Below are positions 43,715 through 55,799 of a DNA stretch of 64,000 bases, one piece after another. Source of the stretch: Perognathus longimembris pacificus (Eukaryota; Chordata; Mammalia; Rodentia; Heteromyidae); the NCBI RefSeq assembly GCF_023159225.1, contig NC_063172.1, forward strand, positions 62,802,828 to 62,866,827, given 5' to 3'. Below the pieces are notes generated by a model. That model worked only from the letters and a program-made list of their open reading frames with translations, did no database searches and was not told the origin of the DNA. Numbering within the stretch: position 1 is the first letter of the stretch; the number at the start of each line of letters is the position of its first letter. A program made the translations under genes and the position numbers.

Positions 43715-45112
43715 AAACACTCCACAAGGTTTACAATGCAATAAATAAGTTTCATTTTAGAAAGATAAACCTTTGGGAAAATGTCTGCTTCCACTGGTTT
43801 TCCAAATCACGATGACCAGAAGGATGTGCTCTTTTTCAGCCCTTCCCTGTGATAGCCCATTCAGAGGCTAGCATGGTTTAGCCACGGCGTTGCATGCCAG
43901 AGAATCAGTGTTTTCATCCTCACAGCATCCAAACCATCAGGCTTGAGGTGAAGTACACATCACCTTCTCATGAATCAGTGCCTCAACTGAGCTGATGTCC
44001 ATCCATGTTCCAAGTTAAAACAACACGATGGAGCTGACCTCCTTCTTTGTAGACTGAACAGTTGTAGAATCTCACTTCTCTGGAACTTGTCTAGTCTTTG
44101 ATCGCAGAGCCATGGAAATACCTTCTCTGAGTGGAATCAACACTGTGTCACCTATCACCTTCTTCCCAGGGCCCAAGTCACAGATATGCTCTGCCTTCTA
44201 GAGGCCTTTCAGCCACTGAAAATCACCTTCCTGAAACTTGGCTATATTTTATACCCCATCTCAGAGTCCAGAGTTACCACCACTGTAAAGTGCTCCTACC
44301 CTGAGATCTGAGTTGACACTGTGACCTATCAAGTGCCCTTCTTGAACTGTAGCTCTACCTTGTTCTCTAGGCTTAAACCTACAGAGCATCCCTACTTTCT
44401 GAGCTGGAACTGTGATATATGCCCCATCCCTGGGGCCAGTGGCACAACTACAACATGGCCTCTCTATCTGAGCTACTGGAGACTAACTCAGAGTTGCAGA
44501 CTGCAGCACTGTGGACAAACCGCATCCATTCTGTCTCAGACAGGGAAGTGGCTGCTGAGAGCCACGTGCCACAGTCCATTTATGAGACCCCGAGTGCAGA
44601 CCCCAGGATCTGGCGTCTCTGAGTGAGCACATGTGTATTCGATCTCCACACCACTGAAGCTAGTCGTAGCTGTGTCACAGTTCACACCAGAATGGAACCC
44701 CTTAGCTAAGTCGCTGAATTGAGGGGAAAATAAGAGAATGCTCTTTCTCTTGGTTTAAGCTACCACCCCTGCGACCACAAACTTTTATAGTCCAGGAAAC
44801 TAAGGTACCTTCAGTTATCGGTGATTTTGATTGCAAATGAGGCTCTGTAGAGGCTGCATCCTTGCATCTACAGGGAATCAGAACTAGGAACAGCCTGTAT
44901 CCAAGTCACAAAGAAGGGATAAAAATATCCTTGTTTCCTTAGGACATGAATCCACATAGAATATTCCAAAACTCCACCGAAAACTACTGCAAGATATAAG
45001 AGCATACAGAAATCCTTGGCATTTCTGTATACACAAAGCCTGATGTTGCTTAGAAAAAAATCAGGCAAACAATTTCATTTATGTGAGCATGTGACATGGA
45101 TTAAAATATATT
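43715..45112. other. No gene seen; degenerate repeated words at 44.04-44.64 kb
   Basis: Between about 44,040 and 44,640 words such as 'ctgagat/ctgagct', 'gagttgacactgtgacc' and 'ctggaactgtgatat' recur at irregular intervals with CCC-rich separators. This may be an old 5'UTR of an extinct L1 or another decayed tandem array. No open frame longer than about 100 codons and no motif. Confidence 0.4.
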
Positions 45113-45120
45113 GTATTCTT

Positions 45121-45326
45121 GGGCTGGGGATATGGCCTAGTGGCAAGAGTGCTTGCCTCGTATACATGAGGCCCTGGGTTTGATTCCCCAGCACCACATA
45201 TACAGAAAATGGCCAGAAGTGGCGCTGTGGCTCAAGTGGCAGAGTGCTAGCCTTGAGCAAAAAGAAGCCAGGGACAGTGCTCAGGCCCTGAGTCCAAGCC
45301 CCAGGACTGGCCAAAAAATATATATA
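45121..45326 (+). mobile_element. IDL-Geo SINE
   Basis: Complete dimer close to the others' consensus ('gggctggggatatggcctag' to 'ccaggactggcc') with a short AATATATAT tail. GTATTCTT at 45,113-45,120 and 45,327-45,334 is the TSD. Confidence 0.92.
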
Positions 45327-45339
45327 GTATTCTTAAACT

Positions 45340-46600
45340 GATTTGTTAAATGACAGTTACTTTGTACAATTATTTAAAGATAGTAAAAAAAATTCTGAAG
45401 AAATATAAGAATTAAGTTTGCATGAAAAAATGAAATAAATTTAAGCTAGAGAGTTAAAAGATCTTTACATTAAAAACAATAATATACCTATGAAAGAAAC
45501 TGAAGTGAGTCCAAGCAGATGCAAAGGTATTTCATATTGATGATTGAAAGAATTGACTTTATTACACATCCCTACTGCTTAAAGCAACATGTAGATTCAC
45601 TGTGATCTAATCAAAATTCCAGTGGCATTCTACACAGAAATGCAACATCCTAAACACTCCAGATAGTCAAAGCAGTCTTGAGAAGACAATCCACACAAAG
45701 CACGAGATTGGAGCCATCTGACTTATTTCATTGTGTAAATTTACAGTACAAAGCTAATACATACCAAAATAGTATGGCACTGACATGAAAAGCAGAATCA
45801 TATACTAGTCAGACGGCAAGAGCAACTTCAAAATGCATCTAAATATGTATAATCAACAAAGATATCAAAACTCACAATTGATAATAGTGTTAAGACAGCT
45901 GTATTTCCATATTGAAGAAGATGAAATTGGACCATGAGCTTACACCATACACACATACAATACAACTCAAAATGTATAAAAGGCATGGCTATAAGACGTA
46001 ATGCTATAAGATTTCTAGAAGAAAATGCAGCATTAAAGCTCCTTGGCCATTACACCAAAATATTAAGCTACAAAGTAATAATATATCAAACTAAGGTATT
46101 TCTGAATGGCAAAGGAACAATCAATAGAATAAAGAGGTAACCTAAAAATTAGAATAAAAACATTTGCAAGTTATGTATAAGAGCCTATCCGAGACTCAAT
46201 AATCTATCCGACAACTCAATAGCAAGGATATATATATAGAGAGAGAGATAGATAGATATAGATATAGATATATATGTATACACATACATATATGTGTACA
46301 TGTATGTATGTATTCCTCGTGTATATATGAAAGATGTGTGTGTGTGTGCGCATGCTTGTATATTATTCAGAGTGGGAATTCAGTCATGCAGCAAGTTTGA
46401 TCAACTTGGGAGCTATTACATAAAATGAAATAAGCAAGACAGAGAAAGAAAAATATTGCATTTTGTCATGCATATATGGAACTTGAGAAGAGTTGAAGCA
46501 AAGAAGTGATTGTGGGCAAAGAATATGGACAGGTGATCTTTTGTATTGCACAGAGGACAGGATGCAGGTAGGATGGTGACTGTGCTGGTAGGAATGTATA
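45340..46600 (+). mobile_element. Ancient L1, ORF2 second half, heavily decayed
   Basis: Plus strand follows L1 ORF2 DNA in order: 'gattcactgtgatctaatca', 'aattccagtggcattctaca', 'caaagcagtcttgagaag', 'aaatagtatggcactgacat', 'gaaattggaccatgagctta', 'acaactcaaaatgtataaaa', 'atttctagaagaaaatgcag', 'atttgcaagttatgtataag', 'caactcaatagcaa', then after a microsatellite 'aatgaaataagcaagacaga' and 'atggaacttgagaag'. Stops in every frame. Age comparable to the copy at 3.6-4.6 kb. Confidence 0.8.
46228..46310. repeat. TA/GATA/TATG low-complexity tract
   Basis: TA units pass into GAGA, GATA and then TATG/CATA units, interrupting the ancient L1. Confidence 0.9.
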
Positions 46601-46605
46601 CTTCC

Positions 46606-46812
46606 ATCTTCCTTCCTTCCTTCCTTCCTTCCTTCCTTCCTTCCTTCCTTCCTTCCTTCCTTCCTTCCTTCCTTCCTTTCTTCCTTCCTTCCTTCCTTCC
46701 TTCCTCCCTCCCTTCCTCCCTTCCTCCCTCCCTCCCTCCCTCCCTCCCTCCTCCTCCTCATCCCCCTCCTCCTCCCCCTCCTCCCCCTCCTCCCCCTTCT
46801 CCCCCTCCTCCC
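46606..46812. repeat. (CTTC)n grading into (CCT)n/(CCTCC)n
   Basis: About 100 bases of CTTC repeat, then CCCT, then CCTCCCC units; all pyrimidine on the plus strand for some 200 bases. It sits at the tail end of the next SINE, so probably began as its poly(A)/GAAA tail. Polyproline or Arg/Glu/Gly-rich frames across it are artefacts. Confidence 0.95.
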
Positions 46813-46814
46813 TA

Positions 46815-47015
46815 GTCAGTCATGGGGCTTGAGCTCAAGGTATGCCTACTGTTCCCGAGCTTTATCACTCCAGGCTAGTGCTCTTCCACTTTGAACCACA
46901 GCAACCCTTCCAGTTTTCTGGTGGTGAATTGGAGATAAACGTCTCATGGACTTTCTGTCCCAGCTGATTTCAGCCTCCTGAATTGCTAAGATTACAGACA
47001 TGAGCAAATGGTGCC
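46815..47015 (-). mobile_element. B1-like/Geo composite SINE
   Basis: Geo half 'ggggcttgagctcaaggtat', 'ctaggct'-like 'caggctagtgctcttccact', middle 'gaattggagataaacgtctc', B1-like half 'gatttcagcctcctgaattg', 'taagattacagacatgagc', all reversed. Confidence 0.8.
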
Positions 47016-48967
47016 CTACCCATTTTTCTTAATGAAGCTAGCAAGCAGACTGTGAGTTCTGAATGTTGGGGGAGGGGCAGCACTGAATGGAGGTAGAAAC
47101 ACAATTAACTTTTGTGTGAAGTCAATCAATATTGGTGTCAAATCAATATTACAATTCAGAATGACTCAATCCTCATTGCCATTAACAACTCAGAGTGCTG
47201 TAGCTAGGTTTCTCTTTGCGCTAGCTATTCGCCGCTGTACACTGGGCTTTTAAACCTTAAAGGTTTGAATGTTTAGCATTAATCTGAGGGCTTGAATTGG
47301 TGTCAGTACTTTGGACAAAGGTATTTTTGTTAACTTTTATCTACTCCTGGAAAATTAATTCTCCACCAGATTATATTTCAACATAGTCTTGAGTATCCCT
47401 TTCACTTAATTTCATTATCTGTATACAATTTATAGGTCACAAACTGGAGTGAATGGGCCGACATATTTATTGTCATCCCAAGACTTTTAAAACCATTTTA
47501 AAAATTAGCAGGTCATTAACACTGAATTCAGGAGACTTTTAAATTAAAACGAGGTTTCTTGTTCCTGACTTCTGAAGAACATGTCATTAACTAAACCAGA
47601 TTGAAAGTGATTGACTGGCACTGATGGGCAGTTGGCTGACTTACAGGGCAGATGCCCTTCTCCATGCTTTCCCTACCATGTTCCCTTCCCAGGATAAATC
47701 ATCTCAGCTCATTGCGCCGAATACCTGAAATCTGACTGTTTGCTACCAGCCATTTAGTGCCGCAATGTATGCTGAAGGTTGTGGACTCAAGTCTTACAAA
47801 ATTTCTCATAATTTTCCCTCGGTAAAATCGTGTTTAACCTTTCTAACACTCTAGCCACATTTTGAGTTCCTTAGTTGGAGGGCTGGGATTTTAATTCCTC
47901 TTTGTAATCTTACTAAGAGCTAATAATGTATAAATAGGAAAAGCAAAGAATGGTCCATGTAAAGGACCTTTTATCTGTTGTAATTTGGTTGAAGGGATTC
48001 GTAAATTTTGAATCGATTTTAAGTACAGTAGAATGCCTACGAGAAACAAATGTTGATAGTGTTTAAGAAAATATTGAAAATCAGCGCAATTTTTCTTGGA
48101 ATGTACAGGCACTTAGCTGACAGAATCTCTATTACGTTCTACATTAAAATAATATAACACAAGGTTTTCTAAGTCCTCCCAACAAAGCTAAAGGACATCT
48201 TAAAATGCACCAAGGGTCTGTTAAATGCTAATTAGTTTTGATAAGTCATTACTTTGGACTGTATTTTTTATCTTTAAGTACTAGCATAAAGGGGCTTCAG
48301 TTCAACAAGTCCGTTTTTTAATACAAGGTATCTGGTCTATACTACAGTCCCAAAGCAACAGGGTCAATCCATCATGAACTGGAACCTCTGAAACACGGAA
48401 ACAAACCTTTTCCCTTCATAGTAGCTGTTTTATCGATGGTATTAGTTACAATGGATAGCTGACTCACAACAGTCAGGGAGGAATAACAGCAAAACTAATA
48501 ATTTTTTGCAAAAATGCCTAGTATTGTCATTCATATATAAAAATAAAACCAGTATTTTGATATAATGATAAGCAGCTAGAGAGGTCTGTTTCCTTACCCT
48601 GTCTTCTAAAGATGGCTTTTCAAAACAGATATAAGACAGCAATCCAACTAGAAAATGACACCTTTGTTTTTCTAGCATATACAATCTCAATTATTTTTCA
48701 TGGACTGAATAGATAGCTTAAATCAGTAGTGTACAGAATCCTAAGTTTGTGACATCTCTCTTAAATTGATATCACTGTATAAAATGAGCATAACACAACA
48801 TTATCAGATTTGTATACAGTTGTTAGCTATAAACATATCATTATTATAATTTAACCTTTTGAAATTCAGCCTAATTAATCAACTGTGTATATGCATGATA
48901 ATCAGAAGCAATCTCTGTCAATAAAACAGGAGTTCATACAACCACTGCAGAATAATCAAACTTGAGG
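47016..48967. other. Mostly unique; old L1 3'UTR piece at about 48,256-48,350
   Basis: The piece ('atctttaagtactagcataa', 'cagttcaacaagtccg', 'aatacaaggtatctggtc') fits the third L1 3'UTR type on the minus strand. Otherwise no gene or repeat is recognised. Confidence 0.45.
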
Positions 48968-48992
48968 GTGTGTGTGTGTGTGTGTGTGTGTA
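48968..48992. repeat. (GT)n microsatellite at a SINE tail
   Basis: About 12 GT units directly left of the minus-strand SINE. Confidence 0.95.
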
Positions 48993-49223
48993 TGCTGGTC
49001 TGGTGGGCTTGAACTCAGCGCTTGGGTGCTGTCTCTGAGCTTTTTGTGCTCCAGGCTTAGCACTCTACCGCTTAAGTTATAGCTCTACTTTGGGCTTTTG
49101 TGGTGATTAAGTAAAGATAAGAGCCTCACAGTCTTTCCTACCCAGGCTGGCTTTGAACTGAGATCCTCAGATTTCAACTTCCTACGTAGATAGAATTATA
49201 GATGTGAGCCAGCAGCCTCCAGC
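48993..49223 (-). mobile_element. B1-like/Geo composite SINE
   Basis: 'gggcttgaactcagcgcttg', 'ctccaggcttagcactctac', 'aagtaaagataagagcctca', 'caggctggctttgaactgag', 'agaattatagatgtgagcca' in reversed element order. Confidence 0.82.
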
Positions 49224-50129
49224 TTAAACAAACTTGAGGAGGGAAAATGTTCCCAAGGTAGTTACATCTATGACAACAGATCATATCACACATAGCATAT
49301 TCCATCGCTTTGCTATCCACTCAGACCGTAAATGTGGCTGGAATTGTTTCTGTGCCTTGTCCACTCTGTCTATGAGAATTCTTTCCCCGTATTCACCTCT
49401 TCATTCAGTGGGCAAATTAATATGTCATTCACTCATTACGTATTTCTTCACATTATTACAAGTTGTCAGTGTCAGAAATGAAACAGAATCAGTGCCTAGC
49501 CTGAGAATAGGTATTTCTTTGAATATCACTAATTCAAAGGGAAGACATTCTCTCATTCAGAAAAATTAATTGGAGCATGCATTTGTTTACTTAAACTTAT
49601 CAAATGATTTCCCATTTCTCAGATTTATGTGAATTGTGGTTTGTAATGTCTCATTTAACCTGGTGCTTCCCTCTCAACTCATTCCTATCTCCCATCTACA
49701 ATGCTACTCTGCAGAAACTATAAAAAATGTATTTTTATTCCTAAATGCCATTGACTTCAGTCCTGCCCTTAGGCCTTTTTAGTAGCTCTTGTTGCTTTAT
49801 ATGCAAAGCTGGTTCTTACTCTTTATTCCAAACTCTTACAAGTCAGAAATTTTAGGCCATGATTCCCTCATAACATTTCTGTATATTTCTAAGAAGCTTA
49901 ATCATAACAGACGGATCCTATATTTTCTTAGAAAATGAGAAATGTAGAAATTCTCAATATGAATTTTGTAGTTATAAAATCACAGTGCTAACCATGAGAT
50001 CATGAACCTTACGAAAACAAACTTTCAATCACAATGATATCCTGTAACCATTTTGATTTATAGTAAAACCCTACCAATTTGTGCTTCTTTTTTTATCAAA
50101 GTACCATGTAATAAATATTGGATACAAAA
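49224..50129. other. Unique sequence, no gene seen
   Basis: A 111-codon frame at 49,234-49,569 has no motif and no splice context I would trust. Confidence 0.4.
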
Positions 50130-50207
50130 TAAATGTACCCACTGCCTTACGTATGAAACTGTAACCCCTCTGTACATCACTTTGACAATAAATAAGTATT
50201 TAGAAAA
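50130..50207 (+). mobile_element. Extreme 3' end of an L1 (second lineage)
   Basis: 'actgccttacgtatgaaact', 'gtaacccctctgtacatcac', 'tttgacaataaataag', then A-rich tail. About 80 bases, same 3' end as at 19.4 kb. Confidence 0.75.
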
Positions 50208-51699
50208 AAATATACACTTATCTCTGTTTTAGTACTGGTTTGTCTGAAGTCAATATGAAAGTTATAGTAAAACATTTCACATTTCATTAAGTATTATTTT
50301 CATAGTTTAGAATTTATAAAACTTAAGGGAAAAATAATTTGAAAAGTCTGTAACTCTTTAAAATCTTCTAATATATATTATTTGTATAGTTTAAAATTTG
50401 TAAGAATTTAGTGAAAAATAATTTAGGAGTTCTAAAGGCTTTTAAATTATCTAAAGTTACTTTCAATAACTTTCTTTATATTGAGAAGGTCACTATGATA
50501 CTCAATAAATGTTGCATCTCCACCATTAGAGAGAGTTTTTTTTTTCATTGAGTAATTCAGTGTATTTTCCTTTCTTCTTTTCTTCCATGGATTCACTCAC
50601 AAGAATTGAATCTTGACTGTTCATGAGATTTCAAAAAAGATAATGTCATGTGTTTCTTTGCTTTTTAGTATTTGATATGGTACCTCGATGAATTTCATAA
50701 GAAATACAAAAGCTGGCCCTGAGGTCTTAGGAGGGAAGTAGATTTGAGGATGGGGACTGAGTTTTCTCACTTGAGTACTAAGGGGTTAACATAGGCTGAG
50801 GAAGAGAATGTCCTCTCTCACACCGGCCTGGTTAGAAGAACTTGCTGCACTGTGGTAAGCAGTGTCCTGAGGTCGTAATGGGCTCACCAAAGAATGGAGA
50901 GATTGTTCCTTGAGGTCTGCTAAGGACAAGAGATTCAGAAACGGCAGCAGGTGTGCCTGGTATTGACATTTCCTGAACAAGATTACAGTTGTTAGTGATT
51001 ATTTACAAGTGTTTTTGATGTTTTTAGACAGTTTCTCACTGTGCAAGGAAAAAGAACCCAAATTTGCTATTTATTGATTTTTATTTTCTTGCGATCTAAT
51101 TTCATTGGATGTTTTTATTCATGAGTGGTTGCCACACCCACATTTTGGCTGATTTCTCCTTCATTTAGTTCTGCTTAGTATCAAACTCATGTTCCTGGAG
51201 AAGCTCTGTGACAGTAATTGGCGCTCTCAAAATGGATTTGCTAACTCCTGGTTTATTTCTTCTCTCTTTTTCAGCATCCCGAGATTGAATCAACTATTTC
51301 TGAGCAACCCCTCTCCTAGTACCTAAGAGAGACTTGCTAGATTACTGTATTCTTCCCAATAACAAAATGTATTCTCACTTCATTTGGTGTCTTGTTGTTT
51401 TTCCCTCAATTCCTGGCTATTTGGAGCTTCACCATTCTTCCTGGACCTGTTCACCTGTGTGTGACTCTGCACCACACGTCTAGGTTATTTTCTTAGAGGA
51501 TGCTAATGATTCCTTCTGAGATTTCCCTCTGTGAGCCTGGGACCCTTCCTAAGGCAACAGTGGGATGACAGCTCCATGTTTTGCCTTCGCCCTGCTCGTT
51601 GACTCTGGAAATTCCTTAGGAATCTATTATTATCTTAAGGAATAATAGTAATAGAAAACATGTATTAAACAAATATTTTATTTTAGCCAGTAATATTAT
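50208..51699. other. Unique sequence, no gene seen
   Basis: Nothing supported. Confidence 0.4.
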
Positions 51700-51885
51700 C
51701 TCACCCTTAGAATAGTTCGCCAAACCATTTTCTATTGTTCAATTGAGAGAAGAGAAGATAAGGAAAGTTAAGTAACTAGCCCCACTTCACCCCAATAGCT
51801 GTGGGGAAAAAAAATGCAGCCAAATGCAAACCAGGTGACACCAATATAAACCCATGCTCTTTACTCCACAGTGAACTTACTGTCC
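51700..51885 (+). mobile_element. Ancient MIR SINE
   Basis: 'aggaaagttaagtaactagc' and, further right, 'aaacccatgctctttactcc' match the MIR core and 3' side in the expected order and spacing. Confidence 0.6.
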
Positions 51886-52194
51886 TTTTTGCTTCTACTA
51901 GATTGTTCATAGGTAGGATAGAGACACAAAGGAGGGGCAGAGACACTCTGGGCCCAGAAAGCACCCCAACAAAGCATTTTGATTGAGTCACACCATCAGT
52001 TTCCTTCCAAGTTCAATTGCAACAAAGTTTCCATAGCAAAATTCTAGCTCTGGGTAGGGGAAAACCTGGGTGTTTTGCAACTCAAAGTTCATAGCAGTGC
52101 CTTCTTTACTGAGTGAATACTGAATGTGTTCATTAACATATTTCAAGCTACCATTACTTTATCAGACCTTTGCTCTGCTGAAATCCTGAGCAAT

Positions 52195-52300
52195 ATTGTT
52201 TTATTGATTGAATACCTACTGATGGTAGCAAAATGCACACAAGCATTATTCTCATATCATTATTGTTGCAATAGTCTGGAGGTAATGTTGAAATTAATTT
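52195..52300 (+). mobile_element. Ancient MIR SINE, 5' part
   Basis: 'ttattgattgaatacctact' and 'cattattctcatatcattat', then 'gtctggaggtaatg', follow the MIR 5' half. Confidence 0.5.
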
Positions 52301-52730
52301 AGTGTTATCTATTCATGGCAGTTCAAATGTGGTGGTAGTTGGAACTGCCACTGTGGAAATTTTGGTTCACATACAAATGAGCTGTCCTTTTAGGGCTCAC
52401 TTGATGAGGAAAGAGATCACAAAAAGACCAAGTTTTTTATCTGATAGAAATGGGGACACGTTTTTATGAATGATAATTTTCCAGTTTTTCCATTTTTCTT
52501 TTCCTCTAGTTTTCAGTGGAGTCAAAGACAGGAGCAGCATGATAATTTGTAAAGCGTTGGCTTAATTGAACATCTTACCCCTGAATTGCAGGATTCAACA
52601 TATGATAAAGAAAAGAACAAAATAAGGCTTTTATACTTTCCAGTAGTGATAACATTAATTTTTTTTTTGTGAGCTAAGTCATTCAATATTTTATATTACT
52701 AAGGTAGATCTAAAACTGAAAACCTACTGT

Positions 52731-52731
52731 T

Positions 52732-52778
<47 letters not shown>

Positions 52779-52797
52779 TCACATCACATCACATCAC
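52731..52797. repeat. Compound (TC)n(AC)n(ATCAC)n microsatellite
   Basis: Three consecutive simple repeats without interruption, the last a pentamer repeated four times. Confidence 0.96.
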
Positions 52798-53073
52798 TTT
52801 ATATTCATTGCTTTCTTTGGCCTCAGTACATTAAAGTAGACTTTAGTTCCATAAATATGTGGAGATCTTGTGGATCTATTTGTATGGCTAGATAACACTG
52901 ATAGCATTCAATGAAAAAAATCATGTTTATGTAAATATCCTACTAAAAGAAATGATTGATTTTCAATTCTTGTTTGCCTAGAGCACACGGCCTTCAGCGG
53001 AAAGCCTTGCATATGAATCTTTGTGCTTCTCTTGTTTATTTAAGGCAAACACCCATGAAATAAATGGGAGAAA

Positions 53074-53250
53074 AAGCCAGACACTGGTGGCTCATGCCTG
53101 TAATCCTAGCTATTCAGAAGGCTGAGATCTGAGGATGGAGGTTAGGAGCCAGCTGTGCAGGAAAATGAGTGAACCTCTTAACTAAAATTAACCATCAAAC
53201 AGCCAGGAGTGGAAGTGTAGCGCAAATAATAGTGCACCAGCCTTGAGCTA
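53074..53250 (+). mobile_element. B1-like/Geo composite SINE
   Basis: 'actggtggctcatgcctgta', 'atcctagctattcagaaggc', 'tgagatctgaggatgga' (B1-like half) then 'ccaggagtggaagtgtagcg', 'caccagccttgagcta' (Geo half, truncated). Confidence 0.82.
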
Positions 53251-53280
53251 TCTGTCTGTCTGTCTGTTTGTCTGTGTGTC
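53251..53280. repeat. (TCTG)n microsatellite at a SINE end
   Basis: Seven or so TCTG/TTTG units replace the rest of the Geo half. Confidence 0.9.
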
Positions 53281-53821
53281 TAAGAGAGAAGAAAAAGATA
53301 GGTTGTAGGATTCCAATAACATAAAACTCTGAAGTTCCCAAATCTTTTTTACAGATGAACTTGTTCATATTATGTAAGAAATTCTAAAACATGGAAATGG
53401 TTCATACCATTTTGAGGAGGTAGATTGTTAAAGGAGTAGCGGGGACAGTAGTAATTTAACAGTGTATATCACAGTGCATTTCTTTTAGACAATGGTTGGG
53501 TGCAGAGGTTACTAGGCATAGGAACCTGGTGATAGATGGGTATACATTACATTTTCCCAACATTTTAAATATGTTTGAAGTGTTTAATAAGTTCTGTGAT
53601 AATTAAAATCTGTGGAAAGTTGTAGGTTGCTATTTTGAAAAAGAAAAGTCTTGTATAAACATTAGAGTTATTGGTAATGTCTTTTCTGCATATAATCAGC
53701 TGTCTCCTGCGGTCTATATGGGTTAGAAACTCGACTGTATGTGAAGCTTTATCAAATTACATAGAAGAACGATTCACACTGGATCAAATGTAAATTGTTA
53801 GTGGCATTTATGTGAGTGCGT

Positions 53822-53825
<4 letters not shown>
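53281..53825. other. Unique sequence, no gene seen
   Basis: Nothing supported. Confidence 0.4.
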
Positions 53826-53864
<39 letters not shown>

Positions 53865-53872
53865 TGTGTGTG
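53826..53872. repeat. (GT)n microsatellite at a SINE tail
   Basis: About 22 GT units with one TT interruption, abutting the minus-strand SINE. Confidence 0.95.
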
Positions 53873-54155
53873 CCCGTACTAGAGCTTGAACTTAAGGCTT
53901 CTTCCACTGACTTGGCTTTTTAACTCAAGGCTGGTGCTGTGCCACTTGGGCCAAAACTCCACTTCTGACTTTTTGCTTGTTAATTGGATATTGTATTACA
54001 GACTTTTCTGCCTAGATTGGCTTTGAACCACAGTTCTCAGCTGTCAATCTCCTGAGATCAGATAGATCAGGTGCATTTAGGGTGGTATGGCTATAGACAG
54101 CTGTCAGTCTTTTAATAGCTAGGATTACAAGTGTAACCCACCAGTGTTCAGCAGC
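53873..54155 (-). mobile_element. B1-like/Geo composite SINE with internal insertion
   Basis: Typical reversed Geo and B1-like words ('gagcttgaacttaaggctt', 'aactcaaggctggtgctgtg', 'gctttgaaccacagttctca', 'tagctaggattacaag'). Between the two halves of the B1-like part about 60 extra bases are bounded by 'cagctgtcaatct' and 'cagctgtcagtct', i.e. a local duplication or insertion. Confidence 0.8.
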
Positions 54156-54187
54156 TGTAAATAGCATCTTAAGCTTCAGCTCACTGG

Positions 54188-54188
<1 letters not shown>

Positions 54189-54233
<45 letters not shown>
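54189..54233. repeat. (GT)n microsatellite
   Basis: About 22 uninterrupted GT units. Confidence 0.97.
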
Positions 54234-54235
<2 letters not shown>

Positions 54236-55572
54236 GCTGGGAGAAAATTAAGTAGGGATATGATAAAAAAAATAGAAACCAGTAATTGATTGATGTGTAC
54301 TTATCTGAGACATGGTCTCCCAGGGTTCTGAGACAAATCCACTGCCACTAACACTCCTCCGGCATGGAACTGGGACCAGAGTGAAGGATGAGGTGTTTAA
54401 AGAGTGAAGCATGTCATGGAGACAAAATGGTGATTTGTTCGAGTTACAAGCATTTGGGCATTCAGTGATTGCGACCATGATACCTAGTACTTGCAACCTT
54501 CTTCCTGTTCTGGCCACTGATCTCAATGCAGGGAAACTGCTCAAGGAGAAAGCATAATGTACTGTCTCACAAGAAACTGCTGGATCAACTGCACCAACAT
54601 AAACATGTACAATCACTGCTTGTTTCTCTCTTCTTTGCAAAGCTGTTTTGTGCTTTAATACATTCATTTCCACTAGAAGATTCTGATGTCAAATACGAAT
54701 CTTTAATATAGGTGCTCCCTCTCTGCCTGTTTCTCTGGCTCACTGCTGCTCTGTAATTCTCCTTTTATTCAAATTAAATACCTTGTAGTCATTGAGAAAT
54801 GGTGCCTTATGTTGCTACATCTTCCTGCTGTCAGAGCAGTTAATTAGCTCTTGGCAGGTCTTAGATTCTAAAGAGCTTGAAAGGATGGTTTGTAATTTGT
54901 GCTGAAGTACAGCAAGTTGCTTCATATAAATGTGGTTAAAAGTCTATTGTTTGATGTTTGTCAATTTCTACACCATCTAGATTTTCATTTATTTGGCAGT
55001 AATAGAAAATCATATTTGTTTCACATTCCTGAAGGTAGAGCCATCATTATTTCTTATCCTTGAACAAAGGAAGACTATAAAAATCCCTGCGGAAAAAAAA
55101 TCAAGAGGAGACTAAGATCTTAGTGAAGCAAAATGTCCTATGAAATCTGCAAAGGGTTTCTCTATGGAAGACCTAGGCTATAAAATTGATTCTTATTGCT
55201 ACTGTTACCTTTGAAGGGGTAAAAATTGCAATCATAGAAAAAAATCTTTATTATGTATATTTGCCAGTGAAATAAAGTCCATTTTTCTTAGGTTAGCATT
55301 CAAAATCCTTGGAGGGTGTTTGTTCACCTGGATATATTTCCTTGGTCATCTTTCCCACTCCTGATCTACTCATGAAATTCTCCGTAAGAACTAACTCAAT
55401 CTTTTACTATTTATCTACTAGTAGTCATACCCTCCTTCAGCAAAATTTGCAATTAAAAACACAGGACTCTCCAATAAATGAAAATTTCAAATATACAGAA
55501 ATTGTTTTTAATATAAATATATCATAGGCTAATGATTTCTCTTGCCTGCTTGCTTGCTTTGTTTCTTTTTGT
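54234..55572. other. Unique sequence, no gene seen
   Basis: Holds a 141-codon minus-strand open frame (54,248-54,673) with no motif I know; taken as chance. Confidence 0.4.
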
Positions 55573-55799
55573 TTGTGCTGGTTTGGGGGCTTGAACTCAG
55601 GACCTTAGCACTGTCTCTGGGTGCTCAAACCTAGTTCCCTACCAGTTTTACTAAAGTTCCACTTGTGGGTTTTGGTGGTTAACTGGATGGAGATAAAGTC
55701 TCACAGACTTCCTTGCCTGGGTTAGCTCTGAATCTTGTTCCTCAGATCTCAGAGTCTTGAATAGCTAGGATTACAAGTGTGAGCCACTAGTGCCTGGGT
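55573..55799 (-). mobile_element. B1-like/Geo composite SINE
   Basis: 'ggggcttgaactcaggacct', 'tggttaactggatggagata', 'cctcagatctcagagtcttg', 'aatagctaggattacaagtg', 'tgagccactagtgcctgg' in reversed order. Confidence 0.83.

Noticed and set aside
45121..45326. tRNA gene in the left half of IDL-Geo
   Set aside because: Box A and B survive, but no cloverleaf with an anticodon stem could be drawn, and a dimeric SINE with TSD explains it.
46546..46815. Proline/serine-rich open frame, and its Arg/Glu/Gly-rich minus-strand counterpart
   Set aside because: Direct translation of the CTTC/CCT microsatellite.
54248..54673. 141-codon minus-strand open frame
   Set aside because: No motif or composition signal, within the length range of chance frames in a window of this size.
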